64,000 bases of DNA from Paraniabella hibiscisoli (GCF_022512515.1 NZ_JAKWBK010000001.1:3100001-3164000); one strand, 5' to 3'; shown: positions 19,777 through 29,809, counted from the first letter of the stretch. The notes: generated by a model from the letters alone, not told the origin. Program-made: numbers and translations.

Positions 19777-21761
19777 ATGACAGCACTTACAACCAAGACC
19801 TTATGGAAAAAAACGCTGACCTTAGTACTACTATTGTCATGCCTGCTTATTGTTGAGGTACAGGGACAAAATACTGACCGACTTACCAATATCCGTTACC
19901 GTTTAACCAACCTGGCTTTTGATTTACCTGGTTTAAATCAGAAGATCGAAATGAATGTGGCAAACGTTTCTATTGCCGACTTTATGCGTGGACTGGCACA
20001 GTCGTATAAACTGAATATTAATATAGCGCCGGATGTAAAGCAAACCATGACCAATCATTTTTCAGGTGTTACGGTACAGGAAGTATTGCTCTTCCTGGCA
20101 CAGCAATACAACCTCGATTATGATTTCCTGGGTGTGATCATTAATATACGCAACTGGCGCGATCCCCGGCTGGACCTGCCGCCACCGGTTAAGGAACTAA
20201 AAGTTACCTATAATGGTGCCGAGAAGAAAATAACCCTCGACCTGCAGAATGATACCTTATTGCAGGTAGCTAAAAAAATTACTCAGCTGAGCGATGTAAA
20301 CGTGGTGGTGTTACCTAATGCTTTTAATAAACCCATAACAGCTTTTATAAAGGATATGCCGGTGGGCAGTGCCATTGAGCAAATGAGCTGGAGCAACCGG
20401 TTAAAGTTTAATAAAACTGATGAGCGTACCTATGTGCTGGAGTCGCTGGCAGATGATGAAGAAATTGTAACGAAGAATGCCGGCCGGTTGAACCCTAATT
20501 ATACCATTGCCCGTACCTCTAATTCCAAAGCTGGTGCAGGCGATAAGGGTGCTCCCGGAAGGCTATCGGTAGATGCAGAACAGGTGGGTAACGAAAAGTT
20601 ACTGAATATAAGCGCAGTTAATACGCCATTAAAAGACCTGGTAAGAAATATTTCTGAGCAGGCTGGTGTTGCCTATTTCGTATATGCAGAACTCAATGGC
20701 AATGTAACGGCAGAGGCCCGGAACCTTACCTATGCACAGGCTTTACAAAAAGTATTGCTGGGAACGCCGTATTCTTTTGCGAAAGAGAGTGAGGTTTATA
20801 TGATAGGGGAGCGGAGTTTTGAAGGAATTAAAAGCCAGCGCCTTGTACAACTACATCATAGAAGCGTAGACTCTTTAAGCTATTTTTTACCGGATGATCT
20901 GAAAAAGATGTAAACCTTAAGGAGTTTAGCGAGCTCAATGCCTTTTTGGTAACCGGCCCTGAGCCGCAGATCAATAAAATTGAGGCCCTGATCAGGCAGG
21001 TGGATCGCAAAGTGCCCATGGTGACTATTGAAGTAATAATTATGGATGTTACCAAGGGCCGTACTACTGAAGCAGGGATAAAAGCCGGGTTAAGAGCGCC
21101 CGGAGATTCGATACCGGTGGGCGGAACCATTCTGAATGGTCTCAACTTTACCATGAGCTCGCGCAGCATTAACCGCTTTATCGACCAGATAGGTTTAAAT
21201 AATGTATTTAACCTGGGTAAGGTAACGCCTGAGTTTTACGTGTCGTTAAAAGCCATTGAGCAGCTGGAAAATGTAGAAGCACGACAAACGCCTAAATTGT
21301 CTACTCTGAATGGCCATACTGCTAACCTGAGTATCGGCAGCACCCGCTATTACGCGGTGTCTACGCAAAATACACAGGGCGCTTTAAATCCGAATACCAT
21401 TGTAACACAACAGTTTTACCCGGTAGAAGCAAACCTGGCATTAAATATCAGGCCTTTTGTTTCGGCCGACGAGGATGTGACTTTAAGTATGGAAATGGAT
21501 ATTACCAACTTTACGGCAGAAACAAGTATTAATACGCCGCCGCCTACGGCTACCAGCAAATTTAATTCCACCATCAGGGTTAAAAATGATGATATGGTAT
21601 TACTGGGTGGCATTGAGCGAACCGAAAAAGGCGAGAGCTCATCGGGCATCCCCTTTTTATCCAGGATACCAGTATTAAAATGGATATTCAGCTCGCGCAC
21701 CAACCGTAATACCAAAGTAGTTTCTATTGTTTTTATAAGACCCACGATCATTTATAATTAA
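19777..21761 (+). CDS. Secretin, GspD/PilQ-like outer-membrane channel, one frameshift
   Basis: About 661 aa with N-terminal hydrophobic signal (TLTLVLLLSCLLIVEVQGQ). Residues 45-120 look like an STN/N0 domain (VSIADFMRGLAQSYKLNINI, QEVLLFLAQQYNLDYDF), followed by N1-like repeats. The C-terminal secretin domain has VPMVTIEVIIMDVTKG, PKLSTLNGHTANLSIG and the signature NDDMVLLGGIERTEKG with GIPFLSRIPVLKWIF. Secretins form the multimeric outer-membrane pore of type II secretion and type IV pilus systems (established). The frame breaks at an A5 run (20902-20906); one extra A gives DDLKKDVNLKEFSELNAFLV. Four more envelope genes follow on the same strand with short gaps, forming an operon. Confidence 0.9.
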
Positions 21762-21766
21762 CACCG

Positions 21767-22984
21767 GTGATCCGCTATATCCGAAATAATATTATCACGA
21801 TCCGCGAGGCTATTGGTCTCGACATCCACTTTATGGATGAAGGAAACCTGGTAATAAGCGGGGTACACCTTAAAGCGCAGAAGGGTAAGGTAGTTAAAGT
21901 AAAGGCCATTGAGCGTATCGCCAACTTTAAGGATTTACAATTGCCCAAAAATATTCCTGTGGCGGTAACCCTTAATGGTAAGGGCATATTGATGCGCACC
22001 AATAAAGGGAAAGCAACTGAAAACCTGGTGAGCAGCTGGTTCCCCGGTGTTAATCCGCAGGACTTTGTATACACACTGCATGATATGGAAGGGGAGGATA
22101 ATATGGCCTATATCGCCCGCAGAACTTTTGTAGAAGATGTGATAAAGGAAGTAAATGAAGCGGGTATCAGGATCGTGTCTCTTACACTGGGTACTAACCC
22201 GCTAAACATGGTGTTGTCATTTATGTATCGTGGCCCGATCGAATTGAGCACTCCCACTTTGAAACTGGATATTAATGATAAGAAGATCATCAGTGTACAA
22301 CAGGAGCGCTACCCGCATGCGGTTTATAAAGAAATTGAAATAGGCGAAATGCATTATAATACCAACCAGGTATTAGCCCTGGGCTCTGCGCTGAGTCTTT
22401 TATCAGTACCGGCAGATCGGGTGCATAGTGATATCAAAACATCGGAGATCAGCTATTTGCAGAAGGATTATGTGTATTATAAATTGTTCCAATTCACAGG
22501 CTGGGCCGTTCTGATCACTTTGCTTACCTTGTTGTTGGTTAATTTCTTTGTATTCAATCATTATTATACAAAAAATAATGAGCTGGTGCAAAGCAATTCC
22601 CTGATAGATGCGCAGCTGAATAATAGCCTGGAAGATAATGCGCAGGTAGATTCTTCCTATAATTTTTTCATGCGCTCTGGCTGGAACCGTATTACAAAGC
22701 ATGGTTATTTTGCCGATCGGATCGCAGCCCTGGTACCTCCCACGGTAAGTTTAACGGGTTTGCAGGCAGCGCCTTTACAGGAGAGTGTGGGGATGAACGA
22801 CTATATTTTCAGCCAGGATAAGATATGGGTATCGGGCACTTCTGCCGACCCTACCGAACTGGAAACATTTAGCCGCGCCTTAAAAAATATAAACGGCGTG
22901 CAGGGCGTTGCCATAAAGAATTATGTATACAAGGCCGAAATAGGTGCTGCTACATTTTTAATAGAAATAACAACAGGCTCTTAG
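21767..22984 (+). CDS. GspL/PilM-PilN-like inner-membrane protein
   Basis: A 405-aa protein starting 6 bp after the secretin stop (ATG or GTG near 21767). The first 240 residues are cytoplasmic and resemble the actin-like half of GspL/PilM only loosely. A single membrane span lies near residues 243-265 (GWAVLITLLTLLLVNFFVF). The periplasmic part ends in a ferredoxin-like PilN fold: AALVPPTVSLTGLQ, then ISGTSADPTELETFSRAL-type spacing and VKNYVYK-like strands. PilM and PilN form the inner-membrane alignment complex that connects to the secretin via PilO and PilP (established). Here both halves appear fused, as in GspL. Assignment rests on topology and neighbours. Confidence 0.65.
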   Translation: MIRYIRNNIITIREAIGLDIHFMDEGNLVISGVHLKAQKGKVVKVKAIERIANFKDLQLPKNIPVAVTLNGKGILMRTNKGKATENLVSSWFPGVNPQDFVYTLHDMEGEDNMAYIARRTFVEDVIKEVNEAGIRIVSLTLGTNPLNMVLSFMYRGPIELSTPTLKLDINDKKIISVQQERYPHAVYKEIEIGEMHYNTNQVLALGSALSLLSVPADRVHSDIKTSEISYLQKDYVYYKLFQFTGWAVLITLLTLLLVNFFVFNHYYTKNNELVQSNSLIDAQLNNSLEDNAQVDSSYNFFMRSGWNRITKHGYFADRIAALVPPTVSLTGLQAAPLQESVGMNDYIFSQDKIWVSGTSADPTELETFSRALKNINGVQGVAIKNYVYKAEIGAATFLIEITTGS

Positions 22985-22993
22985 AAAAAAATC

Positions 22994-23522
22994 ATGCTGA
23001 AGTATTTTGACATATTGCAAAAGAATGATTACCGGGGTAAATGGCAGCTGCTCATGTGGTCGCTATTACCCTTGTTGTTGATCTGCTACCTGCTGGCTTT
23101 TAAAAAACATTTCGAACTATCAGTGATTTTAGTACCAACCAGCAAAAGGCACAATTGAGCAATGTAAGGAAAGACAGTGTATCTATTTACGATTCGAAAT
23201 TAGCTTCAGTCAATAGCTGGAAGAAACAGTATATGTTGGATAGCAGCATAATGGATGCCCAGGTGATTGCAGCCATCAATATGAGTTGCGATGAGCTGGC
23301 CCTTCAATTTAAAGAATACAAGCCATTGGGGTTAAGCAGCCAGCATGTATGGACCCGTATGTTGAAAGTGGAGGGGCTTTTCACAGTATTTTGAAACTGG
23401 TATATGAGTTAGAACAAACCAATAAAATTTGCAGGGTTACCTCGCTTGATTTTCAAAAAAGAAAGGAAGCGGAGAAGAGCCAGACGAATTGTATTGTACT
23501 TTTTATATACAAAATGTATTAA
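22994..23522 (+). CDS. PilO/GspM-like alignment-complex protein, two frameshifts
   Basis: Starts at ATG 22994 (MLKYFDILQKNDYRGKWQLL). One membrane segment (WSLLPLLLICYLLAF) is followed by a periplasmic helical region (NVRKDSVSIYDSKLASVNSW) and a small alpha/beta domain (GAFHSILKLVYELEQTNK, then CRVTSLDFQ). Frames change at the A6 run near 23102 and near 23378 (GGGG/TTTT). The joined length is about 176 aa. A short cytoplasmic tail, single span, coiled coil and compact C-terminal domain are the layout of PilO/GspM. Position directly after the PilMN-like gene supports this; sequence alone would not. Confidence 0.55.
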
Positions 23523-23541
23523 AACAGTAGTATTAATAATA

Positions 23542-23925
23542 ATGCGACATTACATCTTTATACCCATCATACTAATACTGGCAGTAGTGACCACGCTGCT
23601 GGGTTGTGAAGATATTTTTGAAAAAGATATCAGTAAAGAACAAGTAACGCTGGTGGGGCCTGCAGATAGCGCAGTATCCACTGATACCCTGCAGAAATTT
23701 GCCTGGGAATATGTGGGTCCGGTAGCTAATTACCAGTTACAGGTGGTAACACCTTCTTTTAATAATATTCAAACACTGGTAGCAGATACTATAACGCCCT
23801 ACAACCTGGTAGAGCTTAAACTAACAAGGGGGCGGCAATACCAGTGGCGGCTAAGGGGTTTAAATGGCTCTTCAAGTACCGTTTATAGTTACCCCCGTAC
23901 GTTTACGATTAAGGAAAAAGAATAA
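23542..23925 (+). CDS. Small lipoprotein with fibronectin-III-like domain in secretin operon
   Basis: I chose ATG 23542, giving a lipoprotein signal (MRHYIFIPIILILAVVTTLL then GCED). The mature part of about 105 residues has the strand pattern of a fibronectin type III domain: LVGPADSAVSTDTLQKFAWE, ANYQLQVVTPSF, and GRQYQWRLRGLNG near the end. In secretin systems a lipoprotein pilotin often helps the secretin insert into the outer membrane, but pilotins are usually helical, so that role is only a guess. It may instead decorate the exported substrate or the channel. Confidence 0.6.
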   Translation: MRHYIFIPIILILAVVTTLLGCEDIFEKDISKEQVTLVGPADSAVSTDTLQKFAWEYVGPVANYQLQVVTPSFNNIQTLVADTITPYNLVELKLTRGRQYQWRLRGLNGSSSTVYSYPRTFTIKEKE

Positions 23926-23936
23926 AATATACCTGA

Positions 23937-24449
23937 TTGAAAAATAATCCCAATACAAAGTATGTGCTGATCGGCCTGGTAGTGCTGATCTGGGGATTGA
24001 TTATTTATAAAATTATAGCCGGTTTATCGGGTGAGGATACGGTAGCGCCAACAGCATCGTTCAAGCCACCGGCCAAAATTAATGCAGACACTGCCTATCG
24101 TTTACTGAACAACGCCTATCCTGATCCTTTCAGCAATGAAAACATTTTTGAAGAGATTGAAGAAGATACGGTATTGTCTGCCGGTGCAGTTAACCCTGCA
24201 GCACTTGCCGGAGTGCCAGCTTATACGCCGCCACCCGTAGCGCCGCAGCCGCCGGCAATTAAATACAACGGTTATATCTATAATCCTGCCACTAAAAAGA
24301 AAACAGCCTTAATTACCTATAACGGCCGTTCGATGGTAGTAAGTGTTGCCGATATGCTGGATGAAAAAACCAAAGTGCTGAAAATTGATAACCAGGAACT
24401 GGTGGTAACGGTGAAGGGGGAAAGGTTTGTGATAGGAGTGGGTGGCTAA
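23937..24449 (+). CDS. PilP/GspC-like bitopic protein of the secretin system
   Basis: This 170-aa protein starts at a TTG (23937), 11 bp after the lipoprotein gene. A single N-terminal span (YVLIGLVVLIWGLIIYKI) is followed by a low-complexity linker rich in Ala and Pro (YTPPPVAPQPPA). A small C-terminal beta domain follows (KYNGYIYNPATKKKTALITY, VVSVADMLDEKTKVLKI, ELVVTVKGERFVIGV). This order is that of GspC/PilP, whose homology domain docks to the N-terminal secretin domains (established). It closes the operon; the next gene belongs to the fibre family. Confidence 0.65.
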   Translation: MKNNPNTKYVLIGLVVLIWGLIIYKIIAGLSGEDTVAPTASFKPPAKINADTAYRLLNNAYPDPFSNENIFEEIEEDTVLSAGAVNPAALAGVPAYTPPPVAPQPPAIKYNGYIYNPATKKKTALITYNGRSMVVSVADMLDEKTKVLKIDNQELVVTVKGERFVIGVGG

Positions 24450-24479
24450 CAAAGTAATAAATAAACACTAAAATAGCTT

Positions 24480-25411
24480 ATGAGACGAACAATTGTAGGA
24501 GCAGTGCTCCTTGCCATGGCATCTGTAAGCCAGGCCCAATCTAATATTTATGAAGTTAACGGTAATGTGGGTATTGGCACAGCTAGCCCGGGAGCAAAAT
24601 TTGATGTAAACGGAGCTGCTGTTGTGCGTGGAGATTTACTTACAGGGAGTATACTCGGAAGTGTTAGACAGGGTCCGGATATTGGTGGCACACTCATGCT
24701 TGAAAATAGCTCCAAGACCGCTAACGGTGCAGCCAGTAGGTGGAATATTTATAATATGTCTGGCAGCTACGGTAATAGTTTACAGTTTTGGGCTTATGAT
24801 AATTTAGGTTGCCAGGTTGGTGGATTATGTAACAGCAGGTTCACAATAATGGATGACGGTAAAGTTGGCATTGGAACCACTTCTCCTGCTGCAAGTTTAC
24901 ATGTTGGTGTACGTGAAATCACAGAATTGAGCAACGAAGTCAGTATTGACCGAATTGCAATCCAACCTCCTTATCATACGGGAGGCCCCTGGTTTATTAA
25001 TGTTAGGGATAAGGACGATAAGGCGTATTTGGATATGGGACAAGCAAAATTTACACTATTGATCATTCTGGCAACATAGGCATTGGTACCACCTCTCCTG
25101 GTGAAAAGCTTACGGTGAATGGCAAGGTTCATGCAAAAGAAATTAAAGTTAATAATAGTATTTGGCCCGACTATGTATTTCAATCTTCTTATAATTTGAT
25201 GCCTTTAAATAAAGTAGAAGCATTTATTAAAACCAATGGTCATTTGCCTGAAGTGCCTTCAGCAAAAGAGGTAGGCGAGAAAGGTATTGAGGTAGGCGCT
25301 AACCAGGCTTTATTATTAAAGAAAATAGAGGAGCTGACCCTGCATATTATTGAATTGGAAAAGCGAATCGCAGTACAGGAAGGTAAGTCTGGTAAAAGAA
25401 GCAGGAGGTAG
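24480..25411 (+). CDS. Secreted fibre-like protein (paralogue 6), one frameshift
   Basis: Begins 30 bp after the PilP-like gene with signal MRRTIVGAVLLAMASVSQAQ. GNVGIGTASPGAKFDV, GKVGIGTTSPAASLHV and GNIGIGTTSPGEKLTV punctuate a beta-rich stalk. The C-terminal domain has WPDYVF, GHLPEVPSAKEVGEKGIEVG and LLKKIEELTLHIIELEKRI, and ends in a basic tail. The frame breaks near 25050 (CAAAATTT), where joining gives a continuous IDHSGNIGIG motif. Its closeness to the secretin operon suggests co-transcription and raises the idea that the fibres are its substrates. Confidence 0.7.
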
Positions 25412-25447
25412 AACGTATTTGTATGAACACCATTAAATAATAAAATT

Positions 25448-26313
25448 ATGACCAGGATCTTCATTTTTGTTTTTTCATTTTTGAGCAGCGTGCTTGTACA
25501 TGCGCAAAACGGTTTTTATCCCAGTGTTCTAAAAATAACTTCGTTTGATGGCTCACCCGACTATTTTTACATAAACACGAATATCCCGGCTAACGATTCA
25601 CCCGCCCCTCAATTGCATATTACCGGTTATAACTATGCTCACCCCACCAATAAAGCTGTAGATATAACTTTAGGCTGGTACCATTATATTGGTAGTTTTT
25701 ATTGGACGCAGTACCATAGCACCCGGGATATTCCAAACCGGCCAGGGTTCGTATCGGCAAGTACATAAATGGCTCGGGCATTACCTGCATTAGAATTGAA
25801 ATAGCCAATAACGGCGTATACTGGTCACATTATAATATTGGGGCAATGGATAGATCAGGCTTTCCTGATTATTATTCGGGCTGGACCTATGACGTGGGCG
25901 AAATGCCTGCCGCTACTACGGCAATCACCACGGTTCCTTTGCAGGCAGATATGGCAATACAAGGTAAACTAAGCATAGGGGATAGCGCTGTTGTACCAGA
26001 TGGTTATAAGCTGGCCGTTAGGGGGAAAGTGGTAGCAGGAGAATTGAAGATCCAGGATATAGGTAGCTGGCCTGATTATGTTTTTGACAGTAGCTACCAC
26101 TTAATGCCGTTACAGGAAACGGATCGGTATATCAAAACCTATAAACATTTGCCCGGCGTTCCTTCTGCCCGCAAAGTGAAGCAGGAGGGGCTTGAAGTAG
26201 GCGCTAACCAGGCTTTATTATTAAAGAAAATAGAAGAGCTGACCCTGCATATTATTGAACAAGATAAACGTATCAGGAAGCTTGAAAGCAGGCTTGAAAA
26301 AGAACCCCGGTAA
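25448..26313 (+). CDS. Secreted fibre-like protein (paralogue 7), one frameshift
   Basis: Signal peptide MTRIFIFVFSFLSSVLVHAQ starts at ATG 25448. The N-terminal domain of about 160 residues (GYNYAHPTNKAVDITLGWYH) resembles that of paralogue 3 (GYSYGSSAVIDLKIVYYIY), both followed by GYxxKVxxxxENGKV-like text. The frame breaks near 25735 (CCAAACCGG). The C-terminal part has VVPDGYKLAVRGKVVAGELK, WPDYVF, KHLPGVPSARKVKQEGLEVG and LLKKIEELTLHIIEQDKRI. It closes the fibre/secretin region. Confidence 0.7.
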
Positions 26314-26643
26314 ACCTGGTATTACCGCGCAGCTCCTTTTTGAATATACCTCTAATGTTGAATTGTGGACCGGCTGGAAACCTTAGGTATCTTGTTGGTA
26401 GCAGCCTTGCTTTGCCTCATAGCATCAGGTTGATAACTCAATAGGCCTGCAACACCTGGCCTGATCAACGCTTAAATAAATAGCCTATCTGATTGTATTA
26501 TTGAACTGGTCAACTTCTTGTTGGTAGCTTTTCCCAGGCCATTACTGGTCCAGTCCTGTAATATGGCCATGGTCCAGTATATAGTGTTAGGAGTCCCAAT
26601 TAGTTTTGTATCGGCAATGAAGCCACACTTAAAATATTCAATC
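26314..26643 (+). promoter_or_regulatory. Intergenic region with candidate promoter for the thioredoxin-like gene
   Basis: No reading frame is convincing in these 330 bases. TAGTTTTG at 26601-26608 matches the Bacteroidota -7 element TAnnTTTG and lies 35 bp before the ATG at 26644. The -33 element is not clear. A partial inverted repeat (TACTGGTCC near 26544 with GGACCAGT-type sequence nearby) may act as terminator or operator. Confidence 0.35.
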
Positions 26644-26877
26644 ATGAACAAATCAATTTTTTACCATGCAGGTTGCCCTGTATGTATCAGCGCTGAACAG
26701 GAAATCGTTAATCTGATAGGAGCCAACAATGTAGAAGTAGTGCACCTGGGTGAGAAAAGGCAGCATATTGAAGCCGCTGAAACTGCCGGTGTGAAATCGG
26801 TGCCTGCATTGGTTACACCAACCGGCAATGTGCTGCACATTAATTACGGCGCGTCTATGGCGGATGTTAAAGGCTGA
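26644..26877 (+). CDS. Small thioredoxin/glutaredoxin-fold protein with CPVC motif
   Basis: I chose ATG 26644, which gives a 77-aa protein beginning MNKSIFYHAGCPVCISAEQE. The Cys-x-x-Cys motif CPVC lies right after the first beta strand, and the cis-proline region of the fold is visible at GVKSVPALVTPTGN. It lacks a signal peptide, so it is cytoplasmic, and it is as short as a minimal glutaredoxin. A role in thiol-disulphide exchange or redox sensing follows from the family; the partner is unknown. It is followed by a DUF2024 gene. Confidence 0.75.
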   Translation: MNKSIFYHAGCPVCISAEQEIVNLIGANNVEVVHLGEKRQHIEAAETAGVKSVPALVTPTGNVLHINYGASMADVKG

Positions 26878-27028
26878 TATTCGCCAATACAAAGGTAAAA
26901 TAAGGGGTCACGACCTTGTAAGGATCCCTGAGAAATACAAAATATTAGCCGTGATGGCGGGAGCAGGCTTTTAAATGCTTGCCGAGCTTTTACTGGTTGT
27001 TCCTGCAGCGTTATCTAAAAATGATTAT

Positions 27029-27292
27029 ATGAAAATCAGTGTTTGGGATACATACGTAACAAAGAAAGATGGAGCAATCATGCATTTTGATATACTGGTT
27101 CCTGATGCCGTTAAAAGCCAGGACGAGGTTTGCAGTTTTGGAAAGAATTACCTGCGGACCAAAGGCCAGGAAAGCCAAAGCCTTACAGCCAGTGAATGTC
27201 AATTCTGTCATATAGAAGAAGCCACAGAAGAAATGACTGCTTCAATTGAGCAGCGGGGCTACCATATCATAGAAATGGAAGGTTGTAACTAA
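27029..27292 (+). CDS. DUF2024 family protein
   Basis: ATG 27029 gives an 87-aa protein starting MKISVWDTYVTKKDGAIMHF, the typical opening of DUF2024 proteins. It includes HFDILVPDAVKSQDEVCSFG and ASECQFCHIEEATEEM with the CxxCH-like segment (CQFCH) seen in the family. No function is established for DUF2024. It lies between the thioredoxin-like gene and a small hypothetical gene on the same strand, suggesting a small redox-related operon. Confidence 0.8.
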   Translation: MKISVWDTYVTKKDGAIMHFDILVPDAVKSQDEVCSFGKNYLRTKGQESQSLTASECQFCHIEEATEEMTASIEQRGYHIIEMEGCN

Positions 27293-27304
27293 ATCTTTTT
27301 AAAA

Positions 27305-27553
27305 ATGGACATTAGAAATACACTGGCTATCAATGGTGACTTCTGCGATATATTGGTTGATTGCCAGGAGCACGGCAGTAAAATAGCCTTATTGCTGGAT
27401 GAGAACGGTATTGTGCGAAAAGAAGGTTTTATCAAAGAAATGGTTTGGGATGATCCGGTTCCATTTATTGAATTAAAGGATGGAGCTAAAATAGAGCTAG
27501 CGACTATATTGGCTGTAAATGGTGTTTTCGTACCGTCTTATTCCGAGTGTTAA
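27305..27553 (+). CDS. Small hypothetical protein, 82 aa
   Basis: Starts 12 bp after the DUF2024 stop (MDIRNTLAINGDFCDILVDC). The sequence is alpha/beta with several acidic residues, and ends with IELKDGAKIELATILAVNG, which looks like a small beta-barrel (SH3-like) strand pair. No signal peptide or membrane segment. I recognise no named family. It is probably co-transcribed with the DUF2024 and thioredoxin-like genes and converges on the MocR gene. Confidence 0.6.
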   Translation: MDIRNTLAINGDFCDILVDCQEHGSKIALLLDENGIVRKEGFIKEMVWDDPVPFIELKDGAKIELATILAVNGVFVPSYSEC

Positions 27554-27720
27554 AAAATTAGTTGATGAAATTAAAATCATTGGCTGCCTTCTTAGGTCTG
27601 CCTGATGTAAATGACAGGAGCAGGCAGTAGGACCTGGCTATCAACATCAATATAGACGGATATGCTGCTAACTTGTTTTCTGGTGAAGTGCCAATATTAA
27701 GGGGCGTACAGCGTATGGCT

Positions 27721-29145
27721 TTAGTGAGCTGCAGGTAAATGAGCGGCTAATGCTTTGATGGCTTCGGTAAGGTCTTTTTCTGACAGGGAGCCGAACCCGA
27801 AGCGTAATCCATTTATTGAGCTGAGATCGCTATAGTGATCTGGCGGGAGCATTTTGATTCCTTTGGTCATCAATTCGGCTGAGATCTTTGGCCAGTTTAC
27901 TTTTGCCCTTGGTTCAATCCAGAAAGCAAGTCCGCCATCAGGTAACCTGTAATATGCCTTTCCGGCGAGGTGCCTGGCCAGCAGGTCATCAACGAAATCT
28001 CTTTTAGCTTTGTAATGACTGGTGGCCTTGCGTACATGTCTCTTAATGGTTCCGTCGTTGATCAATTGTAAAACGGCTTGTTCCATAATTCCATCTCCCT
28101 GAACATCTATGATCTTACGAAGCTCACCCACCTTCTTAAGTAATTCAGGGTTGCTGCATACCAGGTAGCCTATTCGTAAAGCGGGCGCAACAATTTTACT
28201 CATCGTTCCGATATAAACATAGTTCGATAGTTCGGGGAAGCTGGATACCGGGAGCAAGGGGCGATAACCATAATGAAACTCGTTGTCATAATCGTCTTCA
28301 ATAATGGTAAACCCGTATTGGTTAGACAATTGTATCAATTCTAACCGGCGCTGTAAACTTAGCGTTACGGTAGTCGGGTATTGGTGATGTGGGGTGATAT
28401 AGATGGCTTTGATCTTCTTTTTCGGGCAAGGCATGCGACTACTTCATCAATCACTAAACCATCCTGGTCCACACGAATGGGAAGTAATTCGGCTCCGGCA
28501 TTTTCGAAGGCTTTCCAGGCGGGCTTATACCCGGGATTTTCTACCATAACAAAGTCGCCTTTTGATAGCAGGCATTGTGCCACCAAATACATGGCCATTT
28601 GACTACCCCGGGTAATGCATATCGACTGATGATTGATCTGCATGCCTCTCTGGTGATTGAGCATGCGCACTATAGCGTTGATAAATTCGGGATCTCCCAG
28701 CTCATTACCGTATCCCATCATTTGCCAGCGGGCGTTACGGTTAAAAATCTGGCGATAAGCCCGGCTAACGGAAGTACGGGCGCTATCTTGCTATCGGGAT
28801 GCCCGTCGTCGAAGCTGATCCTGTATTTTTTATGAAGTGTTTCTTTTGGAGGCTGTGCAATTTTTTTGGAGTTGACCAATCACCTGGTAAAATATCTGCA
28901 ACAAAAGTTCCTTTTCGTTCTTTGGAAACGATCCACTCTTCATTCAACAGCAGGTTTAAGGCTTCTACAACAGTGTTCCTGTTTACTTTTAGCATTTCAG
29001 CCATTAGCCTGCTGCCGGGAAGCGCTTCGCCGGTTTTCAGTCTTCCGGATTGTATGTCGGATATGATAGCGTCTGCAATTTGTACATAAATTGCCTTTTC
29101 ATTTTGTTGATCTAATCTGATATCTAATTGCCAGGGTCGAAGCAT
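27721..29145 (-). CDS. MocR-type transcriptional regulator (GntR HTH fused to PLP aminotransferase fold), frameshifted
   Basis: The start is ATG 29145 (MLRPWQLDIRLDQQNEKAIY). Residues 15-85 form a GntR winged helix (LPGSRLMAEMLKVNRNTVVE, then GTFVADI). The rest is a fold-type I aminotransferase: GSQMAMYLVAQCLL, ENPGYKPAWKAFENAGAE, TPHHQYPTTVTLSLQRR, EDDYDNEFHYG, and the PLP lysine in GTMSKIVAPALRIGYL. Frames change near 28815, 28775 and 28432, the last at a T-run. MocR proteins such as PdxR and GabR use PLP as effector (established); the target here is unknown. The total length of about 475 aa is normal for the family. Confidence 0.85.
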
Positions 29146-29216
29146 TGGACTATTTGTTGGAGTTGGTTTGTTGTATTTAGCTAGTCCAAAGATACAGGTA
29201 TCTCGTATTTAATAGT

Positions 29217-29342
29217 ATGTCTATTTTAACCCACTTAACCTTTGTTACTTTAAAAGACGGGCGATCCGTATTCGTTAAAGCCGTGTGCACCGCTAAAAAC
29301 AAAAAAGGAGAAGATAGAAATCCCCTCCGTTGTTTTACATGA
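29217..29342 (+). CDS. Possible small protein, 41 aa, divergent from MocR gene
   Basis: An ATG at 29217 opens a frame MSILTHLTFVTLKDGRSVFV ending in RNPLRCFT. It sits 71 bp upstream of and divergent from the MocR start, a common position for genes controlled by MocR regulators, and the first half reads like real protein. The end overlaps the 3' flank of the minus-strand gene at 29357. Without comparison it could be chance. Confidence 0.2.
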   Translation: MSILTHLTFVTLKDGRSVFVKAVCTAKNKKGEDRNPLRCFT

Positions 29343-29356
29343 GAAAAAGATGAAGG

Positions 29357-29809
29357 TTATTGATCCCCTCTTTTATATTTTGAAACTACTTCAGTATCGC
29401 CCGTGCTATTGGCGTTGATATGAGTGTAGTGTTTGTTGTCTTTTAAAACGATACGGTAGTTAACGCCGTTTTTATTGCTTACTTCAGTTACGCCATGAAT
29501 TTCTTTTCCCGGGAAAGCAGCCGTTACACCGGCTAATACAACAGGCGAAAGTTTGTCCTCCTTATAATAACGAATGGTCTGGATCAGGTTGCCTTTAGTA
29601 TCGAAAGTAGCGCGGGTCTTTACATCATTAGTGGTAAAGAAAGCTTCTGTACTGTTTGCTGTTTCGCGCCAGGTAACATTAACCGCACTTTTAAATATAG
29701 ATACGAAAGTGGCCTGGGCTTTTTCGGTTACTGTTGGTTCTACAGGTGAAGCGGCAGCACTAAATGTGATCGTTAATAAAGTAGCGGCGGAAAGAATTAA
29801 ATTTTTCAT
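29357..29809 (-). CDS. Periplasmic PepSY-like (DUF2874-type) protein
   Basis: A 150-aa protein with signal peptide MKNLILSAATLLTITFSAAA. The mature part matches the pattern of small periplasmic PepSY-like proteins of Bacteroidota: FKSAVNVTWRETANSTEAFF, ATFDTKGNLIQTIRYYKEDK, LAGVTAAFPGKEIHGVTEVS and NYRIVLKDNKHYTHINANST. The structure is expected to be BLIP-like repeats of helix plus sheet; the function is unknown. It appears to be a single transcription unit. Confidence 0.75.
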   Translation of the reverse strand: MKNLILSAATLLTITFSAAASPVEPTVTEKAQATFVSIFKSAVNVTWRETANSTEAFFTTNDVKTRATFDTKGNLIQTIRYYKEDKLSPVVLAGVTAAFPGKEIHGVTEVSNKNGVNYRIVLKDNKHYTHINANSTGDTEVVSKYKRGDQ

